This document shows, piece after piece, positions 20,721-32,320 of a stretch of 64,000 bases of DNA (position 1 is the stretch's first letter; each line of letters begins with the position of its first letter). The DNA comes from Marchantia polymorpha subsp. ruderalis (Eukaryota > Streptophyta > Marchantiopsida > Marchantiales > Marchantiaceae), in contig AP031358.1 in assembly GCA_037833965.1 (NCBI GenBank), forward strand, positions 16,438,001 through 16,502,000, read 5' to 3'. The notes under the pieces are model-generated. The model was not told the origin of the DNA. It saw only the letters and a list, made by a program, of their open reading frames with translations, and made no database searches. Made by a program: the position numbers and the translations under genes.

Positions 20721-23720
20721 CTAGGAGTCAGAGCGGTTTGGGTGTACCCGTTTGAAGCCTGAAAAACAATGGTGAATTATGTCTGCATTGATAGTGCCAG
20801 CCGGACCATAGAGTTGGGGTCCGACTGAAACTTTCGTTGGACGGTGAACATCAGTCGGTGGCAGAAGGCCAGAAATGAGGTTTCTTTCGGTGGCTGCAGT
20901 CATAGCCACGTGTTGTTCATCAAACGGGAGTAAGAGAATGTACTGGCTGCGCAAATTACTTCAATCTTCCAGATTGAAGTGACCCGACTCTTTCGCGGGC
21001 AAATTTACCTGTTTCATAGTAAGGACCCGTGGCTTTACGACCTCTGAGTACCTTCTTCTCTGTTGTACCAGGCTTGCACACACAACACTGCAAAGTCAAG
21101 AGTTCCCATATGAGTCTGATCATCATCTTCATGATCATCGCCAAGCTATGATGTTACAAGGTAGTAAGTTTTGCCTCTTTTTTAGAAAGAAGAAAAAGGG
21201 TATCTACAATATTGTTTGCTTTACAAGCATATGTAGCTTTATAGATCATCTGTACTTTCCCTCTTCAACATTAGCTGTAACCCCAACACTCAACAGTAAA
21301 AGCTTTAGTCCGACATAGGTACAAGGCACAATTATTGCATATAATCCGTTATCAGTCTTACAACGTTCCCCTCGAAGTGGCTCATATGACCCTTGGGAAT
21401 GTACTTCTTCATAGAGCGTGCACCGTCTGTTTGCACAGACAAGTAAGACAACTACTTCAGAGTTAGAATAGAGCTGTTACATGAGCCACTTGTGAGATAA
21501 AAGTCATGTAGCAAAATGCAAAAATAACGTAGACCAACGTCCAGAGCAACTATTTCTGTGATTTCAGTGTTCAACATAATCTTTACAACAGTGGGGAAGT
21601 CCAGGTTCCTCCAAGATAGTTCCTCAACTCCTCGCTGACGCTCGTGATCCAACGGACCGATCAACATGCTCATCGCACAGGCACAGGTAAATACACTATG
21701 CTTTCGCATAGTGTATTTACCTGCGCATGTTGATAAACTAGTTGCCCAAACTGTGTCCAGCCGAACTAGAGCTAGCGGATGAACGAGAAACTTTCCGTCA
21801 GTATGGAACCTGAATGATAATTCTCAGCATAACTAGAGCTCCTCGAAAAAACAGGTCAGGATAAGTTTTGGATAAGAGCAGCAGAATACCCTCGGTTGGA
21901 ATGATGCCAAAAGCGTAAGGGGTAACATTCGCGGAACCTAAGAAACAAGCAGTGCAAAATATCAACCATCTTCAAAATGTCAAGGTACTGGAAAACCAAA
22001 CTCATTATATTCGCCACAAGTGAGCAACATGGCTCGCTTGAGTGTGTTCACGATGAAGGCAGGCAGAGCCCTTCACAGTCATAGGTCCTTATCCGGTGAG
22101 GGTCTAGGAGCAAGTGGAAGGCTACATTAGGGATCGAATTCTGAACTTCCAACCGAAAGAACTTACCAGAATTGAATGCTAAAGATTAGTCTCACACCTG
22201 GGCGACTGGTAGCAGTGCTTGGTCTTCCAGGAAGGTCAGGTGTTTCCCAGGCCAAGGACATGGGTGGATGCTTTTCATAATACTCAGGAACTGTGGCACG
22301 AGATCGGTCTCGTTTCTGTTTACATACAAAAAGATTCAGAGCGTACGAATTCCAAGTTTCAGCTGCACCGCTAAAACGAGGCAGCTGAAACTTGGAACAT
22401 AGAAGGTATCAATGTCACATGTCGATGATGTGGACATACGGCTCACGAAAGCAGTATCCAGCATGGAATCACGATTGGACACTACTTACCGGGGGAGCAC
22501 TGTTGTAGTCCTCTCCGGCAATTCTGAAAGGTGGTACCCACTCAGACACCACCTGCACATGTTTCTTTCGAGGATAAGGCTGTTCCCGTTTTAGCGCAGT
22601 GTGAGGAAGTAGATGACGCCTTCCAGGTCTGAAGTTGGCCTGGTTGGTTTCAAGACCGGAGCTCGATGTGTCTGGCCTGATTCGAGGTCTGTATGGCAGC
22701 TCGTACCCTAATTTAGGTTCGAAGGTTCTGAGCGAGGGTTTCCACAATTTTTCTTCACCCAAACCAGGGTTTATGTACCGTTTTGTTGCTTTCCATTTCT
22801 CGCTCCAAGCTCCAGTCCCAGTGGCAATGTATTTACTACAAGGCTTGAACTGCTCAGGTCGAAAATCAAGAACAATCATTAGCTCCAGGCGGCAGTTTCT
22901 GTTATAAGTCTTGCCAGAGGATACAAAGAACTGGATCGACTAAAAGTAGATGCGGCGTTATTGAGATCATCATTTTCGATATAGTGGGGCAGACGAGAAC
23001 ACTTTTCCATCAAAACATGATCACTCCAGAAAATTGTCAAAAATACCAGGTCATTCTACACTCCTCCCGATCTAGAGCACCTACAATCAACCCCATCGAG
23101 TGCTCAGACTTCAACGATGTAGCACCTGCGAATTTGAAGGGCAAACTGTACAAGGTTCGATGATGTCTTTGACTTTGATCGGAGCACGGGACGAGCGCCA
23201 CGTTGCTTCATAACCAAACTCTGAGACAGGCTTTACAGGCTTCGTGCAGGGATTCCACTGCGTAATCGATAAAGAAAAGGTCAGTCAGTTGGACTCGAGT
23301 GCAACATCCTATCCAGCAAAAGTACGTGCAGGCATAAAAGGTTTGCTGGCCTGACGGTGCCCAAGAAATACACCAGAATTCCAGACAACGAGTCAAACTG
23401 CATAAAATTCGGACCGAGTGTGTCAGACTGTACCAAAACTAGCATCCAGTAAAGAATATGTAACTGAATTTGCGCACCTGAGGAAACGTATCAGTGGTGC
23501 ATTCAACGGGGAATTGGTCTCCAGCCGGAATGTTAACGTGAGTCTTGCAACAGCTCGCCTGCGAGTTCCTCCTTGCCACCTCTCTTGGACTCAAGGCCTG
23601 CAGTGGTGATCTGGGAGAGTTGCCCTGGCGAGATCTTCTTGCGTTCCGGCACGCTGATGTTTTCCATTCGTCAGGATTATAATGCCCGCCGTGGTCACCG
23701 TCTCGGCCATTCGGAGCCAT
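20721..23720 (-). CDS. Unassigned eight-exon gene, 405-residue protein
   Basis: Assembled on the minus strand from eight exons, each flanked by AG and GT, all phases compatible: 23720-23478, 23257-23126, 22849-22490, 22315-22198, 21937-21890, 21426-21362, 21087-21009, 20893-20721. The ATG at 23720 lies in a good context (gttATGGCT); the stop is a TAG at 20723-20721. The protein is soluble with no membrane segment or signal peptide, rich in Pro, Arg, Lys, Tyr and Trp, with a basic N-terminus (residues 20-60). Legible stretches are FGYEATWRSSRAPIK (about 95-109), SKYIATGTGAWSEKWKATKR (130-149), PEYYEKHPPMSLAWETPDLP (about 255-274), PYAFGIIPTEDGARSMKKY (about 291-309) and PPTDVHRPTKVSVGPQLYGP (about 359-378). 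I do not recognise the family. Pro/Tyr/Trp-rich composition without a hydrophobic core recalls ciliary and sperm-tail microtubule-associated proteins, which is inference. Frames stay open across all junctions, strong evidence that it is real. Confidence 0.75.
21659..21734. repeat. Perfect 18-bp inverted repeat with extended arms, intron 5
   Basis: Left arm 21684-21701 (caggtaaatacactatgc) and right arm 21706-21723 are exact reverse complements around a 4-base loop (tttc). Pairing resumes further out: gatcaacatg at 21659 and catgttgat at 21726-21734, with about 15 extra bases in the left arm. It lies inside intron 5 (21427-21889) of the eight-exon gene. The arm begins CAGGTAAATA, a good splice-donor consensus on the minus strand. 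It may be a miniature foldback element or a small-RNA precursor. Confidence 0.85.
22350..22397. repeat. Perfect 17-bp inverted repeat, intron 3
   Basis: Left arm 22350-22366 (ttccaagtttcagctgc) pairs exactly with 22381-22397 across a 14-base loop. It lies in intron 3 (22316-22489) of the eight-exon gene, about 35 bases upstream in transcript sense of the exon 4 acceptor. Confidence 0.85.
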
Positions 23721-26700
23721 AACTTGTTCGCCTCACAAGGTCAAAACTACATGTGCGTGACAAATTGCATCTCGACCTGTCACGTGCCCAAGCCTAAAGC
23801 TCCATGTATCGAACGCTTCAAAGGCGGAAAAAAATTTCACTCGCGGAAGAAGTTCAAGCTCCGGCAAGCGTAATGCCAGAACCTGATGTCTTCCTCGACT
23901 TGAAGGCCGAATTACGTCCGTCTTGCCCGCAACTGTGTCGAATCGGACATGGAAAGACGGATTGAATAGCAGCACTCGTCAATGTTGGCCCATCCAGGGC
24001 AGAATTCAAGACAGGGTCTGGGCTGAATGGTCATGTCCAGGTCCAGGTCTGGACGCGTGGGAAAATTCGAGGAGGGAGTTAGCAACACAACTTGCGTCAA
24101 TTGTGGCAGCCAGAAAAATGTGAGGGGCAGGTATGAAGAGGGAGTCGGCAGAGCACGGCAGCGGGAGCAGGAGCAGGGGCCGCTTGTGAGAGCAAGTGAG
24201 CAACGCCGCTCGGATCTCCATCACCGGCTCCACCTTCTTGGCCCTGGAGCTCCCGGACTCTGTTTCTCCTCTTCTGCTGCGCCAAACTGGCGCGCGGACC
24301 TCGAGACCCATCGGACCAGCGCCCATCGAAGGTCCGGCAGATGCCGATAGATCCTTCCCAGAGATTCAGAACAGAATGGTTCCCTTGCGCCCTCGCCCCT
24401 TGGTTCACTCCTCCGCCCCCGAAAACTCAGAAACCATTCGTCCTGATTCCGTTCCCGCTGCGAAGCCGATCCACTACTGCCACCGTCGCTCGCCTCCGCG
24501 CACCACACGCGCATTCGTGTCGACCCTGATCGCCCAGCTCTCATGTAACTTCCTGTGACCTGCGAGCTCGATTACTGCCACTCTGAGCTAGAACCGAGAA
24601 AATTTCGGAACCTGCTGCTCTGTCTGGCTCCACAAGACTGACCCAATGTTCACACTTAGCATCAGTCCTCCCTCTTATTGGTCCAGAACAGCGTCTCCAC
24701 CCCATCGCAGGCTCCCGATCGATTCGTTCACTCCATTCCCTGTCGTCCTCAATTCAATTCAATCAATTCAATTCGAATCCGCCTGGTTCACCCAAAAGCT
24801 TCCTCGGTACGGTGCTTTCCAGTCGACCGGCCAACTGTCTCTCGCCATAATCGCCATAGCCTATCTCGTCAGTCTTTCGGATTTTTCGACTGTCGATTGT
24901 CGATTGATCGACTGTCGATTGATTGTCTCCTCCGAATGGTCCAAGCCTCGACCTCGACTCCAAGGGGAAGAGAAGCAAACTGCTCAACTACTTAAGTACC
25001 AAGGAATGAAGCCAAACCGACTGGAGAAGGCCATGAAGTGTCTGGGATACTTGGGAAATACCCAATTGGATAATTTATTTCTCTAGGTCCATATTTCTCA
25101 CGAGGACATGTGATGAGAATCATGTATACAAGATTGATGTTAATTGGATTATATAATCTAGTGTTATTTCCCACACTTCGGATCTGAGTCGCTTCAAATT
25201 TGCTACTTGAAATTTACAACGAAGATTTATCTCCTTTGCAAACTAGCACGATTACCTATAGCTCGCTAGTGAAACTTGTCGAAATCAAAATCCATATGAT
25301 TCAAAATTTATGTAGCATATGCTTGATTATAAAGGAGATTTCGGCTGTTGCAATTCCACTCGCCTCTGTTTATGAATACTGGTTATTATTATCTCCGACA
25401 TAATATTATTGTGTAAATTATAATTATGAAATGTGCATTAATAATTTGGTGATCTCAAACTAAATATAAATTCGCTTCAACAAACAGCATGTTAAAGTAT
25501 ATATTGGGTAACAAACACCACATACATCTTTACTAGTTGAATATATGAAGAGTGATATGGACCCGTCCCTGCATCAAACTGAGTTCTACTCTCACTTACA
25601 GTGAAAAGAGTCATTTGGGTGGATTAATCTAAAAAGTAACAAGATAGATGGAAAAATGTCTCGCCCCTCACCAAGTAGTGTAGGAAAAGATTAGGAACAC
25701 GCATCATACCACATGGATAACATGGTGCTAGCCCAATGATGGAAATTGGCAATTGGGCCTTCTCGAACAACTGAACCAGCACATCCATACCCACCCTGAC
25801 AAATTACGAGCCACCTTCTCCTCCAGCTCTTCGTCATGCTGGCCTCATCCACATCTCCCAGGAGAAAAAAAATAGCCCAAAATCAACCTCCTTGAAACCT
25901 CAGCCTGGCGGCAATTATCGCCACACTTTGGGCTCTCTCAAAATGGCTTCACATCTCCAAAGATGCACTGATCTGCAATTCAACCCGAGGGCACAAGTTA
26001 CAATCATTTGAAGCAATCGGCTTGCACTGGTTATAGTTATGAACAGGTTTGGTCGAGATTTAGCCTCGACAGAATCCAAAAGTGTATATCTCGACTCTAT
26101 ACCGCTTGTGAGCATGTCTGATGGTCAGCGAAAGAAATGGAGCTTTCAGCATTCTCACTGGGACAGGGGATGCAGCAGCAGGTGCCGCCGGACCCACAGC
26201 TGCAGCACCTGTAGATATCCCGAATCTATCAGCAACTGCACCATGAGAAGTGCTGGCAGAAGACAAGTGGAATCCGATTAGCTTCTCTCTTTCCCACCTA
26301 AACATGCTGATCCTGCAGTTTCTTTCAGTTCTTATTGGCCATCTGACTGGATCTCAATTCTAACCAGTGCTAGGCTTACTTGACTTTGCACCTTCGTTTA
26401 TACTTGTCCAGACCAACAGTCTGCGAGTATTCGAGACGCTTCTTTTCTGGCTCGACGAGATTCTTCTGCCTCTCAAAATAACATGCCCATCCTTCCATTA
26501 ATGAACTCCAAGGCCCCAAAACCCAACAGAAGTGAAGACACTTCAGCTCTACGATATCTGTGACAACTAGATCGAACGGTACTTTGGACATTTCTGTGAA
26601 TAATACATTTCATTTTGAAAACCATGCTCATGGGTAATCACGATATATGCTTTTCATTGCAGTGCAATATATATAAAGCACTGCAATGGAGAATCATGTG

Positions 26701-27100
26701 TGTGAGGTTGTTGACAAAAATGATTAAGAAGGATCAGGGACCTGTAGATTCGGAGAAGATTCCTTTCTGAGGTGAAGTAAATCAACCGACTTTCCATGCA
26801 TAGTAACAACTAAACAGAACCTTATTAGACTGATGCTCTTGTTAACCTCACTTAAGTGTTAAGTGGGGGGTTATCGGGCCCGCCCTTCATTTTATTCATG
26901 ACAATCCTACTACAGTCCACTGTAGGGCTGCCCAACTGTCTAATTACTTCCCCACCGCACATTTTTGCATTTTATAATGCTTATTCATTCCGCACGTTTT
27001 CACCAAGTGCGTTTGGATTTATCATATGCAAAGAAATGTTTCATTTTTTTATTGGCAGAAGGAATTCCTAGCAAAGGAAACTATCAATCACGTCCTCCTT
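23721..27100. other. No supported gene
   Basis: The left part is the 5' flank of the eight-exon gene. A GC-rich leader-like patch at 24000-24650 is followed by short-word repeats (attcaattcaatcaattc near 24758 and cgactgtcgattgtcgattg near 24888). ORFs on both strands overlap and show no recognisable domains. Confidence 0.5.
26655..26688. repeat. 11-bp inverted repeat around an AT-rich loop
   Basis: cattgcagtgc (26655-26665) and gcactgcaatg (26678-26688) are exact reverse complements with a 12-base loop of mostly A and T. Confidence 0.8.
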
Positions 27101-30100
27101 ATCTACTTAGAATTTACTTTGACGGTATCTCTTGAAGGAGATATCACATGAGAGATAAGAGGAAGAATCAGTTTCTGGCTGGAGTCAGGTTACGTGATAA
27201 AGCGCCTGTAAACCGAAATCTTCTTAAAAACAATTTTAAGTTATTTTCTATTCCAAGCTCTGGTCATATGAAACCACAGTGATTAGATTTAAGAATATTC
27301 AGAAATGTTCACTTTTGAAGGGTTTTGTAATTGAAAGGGCAGTTATATTCCAGCTTCCTCGACTAAGGTGCTGATCTTTACCGTCCAATTTAGATCATTT
27401 GCGCGATGGCATTGAGGGAGGAATCTATCATTGCAATTAAACATTGCTTTATGATCACTATCCGTCATTTCATCATATTAAGATTTCATAATAATAATTA
27501 GCATATTTTTTTGAAATCTTATGGCGCGACCATAAGAATGTATGTTAATTTCTGGATGGATTTTTGAAAAAGAACTGTGATATATCAAGGTCGTTTGAGA
27601 ACATGATAGAAGTTAGTGGTATGATACCACCATATGATGTAATATCGTTATACTATAAGTTTGTGTTTATTGAAATGTTCTAAACATCTGGTATTGATAA
27701 ACAATATTTCAAGGTCAATCAGAAAGATAATGTTATGTTTTAGTTTATGTGTGCCAATGCCAAATTATCTGATTATTTTAAATCACTGTAACGACATGCT
27801 TCTCCAAAATATGAGAACTATGTTTTCATTTCTGGCATAGATATCACACTTATAATATTACAAGAAATGTGTAAAGAACTAAATTAATTTTTTTCAACAA
27901 TTAATTTCAATTTCTTTCTGAAAAAATATATTTTCAAAAATATCTTGACAATATTTATATATATACATATATATGGAAAACTATAATTGAAATAAAGACT
28001 ATGTATTTGTACATACAAAATCTATCTATCTAAAAATATAATAATATATTTTAAATAATTTCTCCATTACATCAAATTCTACATTACTTTTTTTTGGTGC
28101 AAAATCACCGTTTTGTATATTTCATTGATATATATTGAGAGTGGCATATAAATCATTATTTTGATATCATTTGAAATGATGAATGACCTTTAACATCATA
28201 TTATAGTCTTCATTGATATTAAACTTTGGCCTTGAATTACTAACTAAGCTTTTCGCCATTGAAATTATAAAATCCCCATATTATGTTGAGATGTTTTCAG
28301 ACCCTTAAATTTTAAAAAAAATTACAGAAGATGATTGAAAATTTTATTTTTCATTTGAATTTCATATATGATCTTTTCTAAGTTTTTTCAATTCATCAAA
28401 TAGAAAATATGTATCTCAAATTTTAAAAATTTTAATTAGCATATCTGATTTTTAAGACCTTGATTCTTCAACAATCATATCTAAGAACATATAATATCTT
28501 GGGATGCATTAGATATTTCATGATACAAATCGTTGCATATGATCTCCATGACCTCAGATTACAATTTCTTGTCATACATTTACAACATAATCTAGTAAAT
28601 TAATTTAAATTTAATCATGAATTTTTAACAACATAGAAAGTTAATTTTTTTGTTTATGATGCAGAATCTTGATATGATCATTCTTTCAAAATTTGATCGT
28701 TTGTTTGTTGGGATTTACAATTGCTGAAAAAAAATATAGCTCCAAGTTACACATTAAGATATAAGTATTTTATTGTGTGAGGTGGAGTGATCTAAAAATA
28801 ACCAACTAGTTCAAGTTGAACATTAACAAGTCATCAACTCATTACAATAAAGTTATCCTGGAGACAAGAAAATAAAATTATTTGGATAATAAGTTATGAT
28901 ATATATATTTTTTGATTCACAACATAATGAATGAATTTAAGTAAAATACAGAAATTTAACATGATCTATAGGCAAATTTTTGTTGAGATTTATTTATGTT
29001 AGGTTTTTCAAAGCTCATAATTTGAATATATTTTCTGGATGTAGGTAAAAGTAGCCAGGTTGCAACATGTTAGATTAGAAATGAGATTAGTATAAAGAGG
29101 AAAGTGAATATAAGTGAATATAATGAAATTTGATATATGTTTGACAATAAAAGTATGTGTTGTATCTAAGTGTTGGTATTTGAACAAGGGCATCGTACGC
29201 TTAGATGATGATATATTTGGATATTATGACGATTTTTACCCAAGCTATATTGATCGTTGAGATGTAGGGAAATGATGGAAGAATAAGAGTTCTGGTATTT
29301 TGGTACAAGATATGAGTAATGATTTCTTGTATGAAATGAGATGGTGTTGTAAGTTTGCTCATGTGATGTATTGAGCTTTTCCTAATGATGCATTTGTCAT
29401 CCAGTTTTATTCATTTTCTTTTAATCTTGATATAGGTGTAGAGATTTCGTTGAAATCGTTGCTGGTAAGAAATTGATGTTTGGGAACGTGTGTAATGTAA
29501 TTTTTGGTGCTTATGATGTAAGCGTCCTCTTGTGGTTCAATGTTAGGATATTCTGACCTGGGTTAAGATATACATGGCTGGAAATTTTATCTCGATCAAA
29601 TGTGTGGAAAAATCATATTAAAGTATACCTCAATGCAAAGCCAAATGTACGGTGAAACGCAAGAGTCACGAAGACGAGTGCAAGTAGGACTAAAGATTGG
29701 AAAAAATAAGCTGAGAAATTGAACGGGGCCGCAGGCCCATGCTGTTCGAGTCGGAAACAAGATTTCGGCCGCACGTAGGCACCTGTTTGATGTAGGCAAA
29801 AGGGAATCGCTATGCTACACACGGCAAGGATACGTTTAGTTAATTGTGCTGCCAAAGGAGCATGCCACTGAAGTTGGATGAGAAACTCAGACTAGAATTT
29901 AGAAGTAATATGGGAATGTGAGTATTTATTTGATCAGCTCAATCACTCACATCAGCCTTTCGTTGAGCGTTCGAGTGATACTGTATTGTCTATGATGGGG
30001 TATATTTCAAGTAAGGAGGCGGAATATCATTATAACTGATTTCTTTCGATGCTTCTGTCATTGCGATCTAAACTTTGTAGTTAGAAGTAAACTTCATATG

Positions 30101-30780
30101 AGATTAGACTTGAGTGAATTGTGAATCGATGGAGACTATACATAGGAAAATAAATTATTCTTTTAGCGTGAAGAAGATACATTAACTTGAAGAGATTCTT
30201 GAAACAGTTCCGTGTCATATTGAAATTATCATACACAACACCGGGTTGTAACAATACTAAATACAAGATGGTATACTGTAATGAAGGAGGCAAGGAATTC
30301 GTATATCTTAGAGACTGCACAATATCACGTTGTCCAAACTCTCTGTGATGTTTTTGATGCTCTCGCATGGTAGAAGTTTTGGTTGCGATGATAAACCACA
30401 GTTTGGTGCTCACTATAGTAAGCAGCATGATACGGACTACAGTTTTGTCCAACCTCGGGTGTTGTAGAGATAATTCAATTTTTGAGCGAAGTACATAAGT
30501 CTTACTTGTTCCTTCCGATGTTTCTAATCGGAGAATAAATTCTTTCTCATACTATTCATCAGAATTGATAGTAATTCTTTTCATATTGCGTTCTCGCTGT
30601 AAAATTAGAAAAATCACTGAAAATTATTTGAATTTTCTGGTTTCTTAGAAGAAATTATGGAAAAATAACCGTCTTGTTTTCCTCTTTATAATTCGATTTC
30701 AATATTAAAATTTATTTTCAAAATAATGTCAAAAATAATCTTAGTATCTTCGCATTATAAATCTGGAAATCGATAACCCG
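27100..30780. other. Second AT-rich island
   Basis: Strongly AT-rich with no long ORF until near 29600. A minus-strand frame at 30452-30081 (123 codons, DNFNMTRNCFKNLFKLMYLL) is faintly like DNA-transposon N-terminal regions but not assignable. The island ends abruptly just before the leader of the HOP gene. Confidence 0.65.
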
Positions 30781-30999
30781 AATAAATTGTACAACGTCAT
30801 TCAGATTGAATCAGTGCATGAAAGGGTCATTCGAAGAGTGTCGAAAGAGAGGGTCAAAAGATGCCGTGGAGGAAAACGCAACTCAACGCAGTCAAAAGGC
30901 AAGGTTAAAAGGGGGGCACCGTAGTAGCCCGTAATACAGTACACATGATTAGGGCAAGGCCCGAAGCGAAGCCCGAAACAGGAGAAGAAGAAACTCAGG

Positions 31000-31007
31000 T
31001 TCTAGAA
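31000..31007 (+). promoter_or_regulatory. Heat-shock-element-like TTCTAGAA
   Basis: gTTCTAGAAc forms one perfect inverted nTTCnnGAAn pair, with an imperfect third unit after it. It lies about 350 bp upstream of the 5'UTR donor of the HOP gene. HOP genes are heat-inducible in many eukaryotes, so it could bind heat-shock factor, but one pair may occur by chance. Confidence 0.35.
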
Positions 31008-31349
31008 CGCTCTTGGGAAGGCAAGGGAAGAAGGAACGAGAAGAGAGGAGAAGCCACATCAGAAGCAGAAAAAGAGCCAGGGGCCTGGCGAAGCAGCAGA
31101 AAGCCTACGACTGCGTGCGTGCCCTTTCCTTCCTTCCTTCCTTCCTTTCTTTCTTTCTTCCTGTTTGTTCGTTGCTGTCAGGTTGCGTTTCCACCTTCTC
31201 CTTCTCCCTCGAAGGACCCAGACGTTCCAATTGGTTGTTGTGCATTCTATGTCGATCTCCAGCTCCGCTACATTCCCCGGCGCCGCGCTGGTGTTGCTGC
31301 ATCTGTGTCCTTGATAGCATTGATCCTCTTTCCCCGTTCCTCCTCTCAG

Positions 31350-32284
31350 GTGAGTGAGTGTGACCCTTGGTGTGGATGATCTGGAGAGCCTGTGTACTCG
31401 ACCAATTTCGATGAGCGCTATGAGATTTTTATGTTGTTCGGCCTGCACTCTGCAGAGTGTGGTTCCGTCGGGGTCTGGTATTTTTTAATCGCCGCCTGTT
31501 TTGGCTGGTGTGAATAGCATTGTTTTGGTATGGTCATGAGTCGCTCCGGTGCTGTTCGTCATTTTGAGAGTCGGAAGCAGAATCCCCTTGGGATGTTCTT
31601 GCTTCCTCGACAAAAACCTGTTAGTTTTTTAATTCTGTTTCCCAGTACTGGGCATGGTCTGGTCTGGCTTTTTGTAAATTTACCTTCGAATCATGGTGTA
31701 GTTGCAGCTGATAGTTTTGATGTCAAAGGGAGGGTCACTCAATTAAGGCTAAGATGGATATCCGACGTCGTACGGTTTGGCAATGTTTTGAATGGACGAT
31801 GTCCCAGTGGGTGGTTTCCGACTGGCTGAAAATTTTACTTTTTACGTTCCATGTTCTTCCGATGAATCGCTACCTTGCTCATGTTAGCAAGCCAATATTA
31901 CGGAGTTGTAGTTGAGGTCTAACACATGCGTCGCAGCCTCATAGTACCGATCATATCTTGTGGCATTTTCCTCCTGAATTTTGACAGGATGCATTGTGGA
32001 CATATGTTCATGTCTCATGGATCGGTCAGCTTCTTGTACTGTTGCCAGATTCGTTAGTTGGACTTTCTCAGGAAATTTAGATTTTGATCACATCTTACTT
32101 CCGACGTGTAAGTGTGGGCGGCAGATTCTCGATACTTAAATTTAACAGCTGATAAATCTATTCGTAGCGGTCCTTGAAAACTTGGCTTCATCTAACCAAC
32201 AAACACGAGACACCCAGGCAAGTGATGTAGAGCCGCATGTTAAAGTTCCCAACTCATGATTGTTTTTGCCTTGTTGTGGAACAG
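31350..32284 (+). other. 5'UTR intron of the HOP gene
   Basis: The donor is ctcag then gtgagtgag at 31350 and the acceptor is gttgtggaacag ending at 32284, 36 bases before the HOP ATG. The upstream leader exon (somewhere in about 30950-31349) is purine-rich then pyrimidine-rich and includes a TTCC repeat near 31132-31155. A 99-codon ORF inside the intron (31530-31829) is taken as noise. Confidence 0.6.
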
Positions 32285-32320
32285 ATCATCTCGAATTTCG
32301 TCTAGGTTGGGATATTAGGA

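Noticed and set aside
29596..29855. A minus-strand ORF with hydrophobic C-terminus
   Set aside because: The frame begins at a TTG, lacks an ATG and overlaps a second open frame.
30081..30452. A minus-strand 123-codon frame faintly like a DNA-transposon transposase N-terminus
   Set aside because: Only a short phrase is suggestive, no catalytic region follows, and it lies in AT-rich DNA.
31530..31829. A 99-codon ORF upstream of HOP
   Set aside because: It lies within the 5'UTR intron and has no domain.
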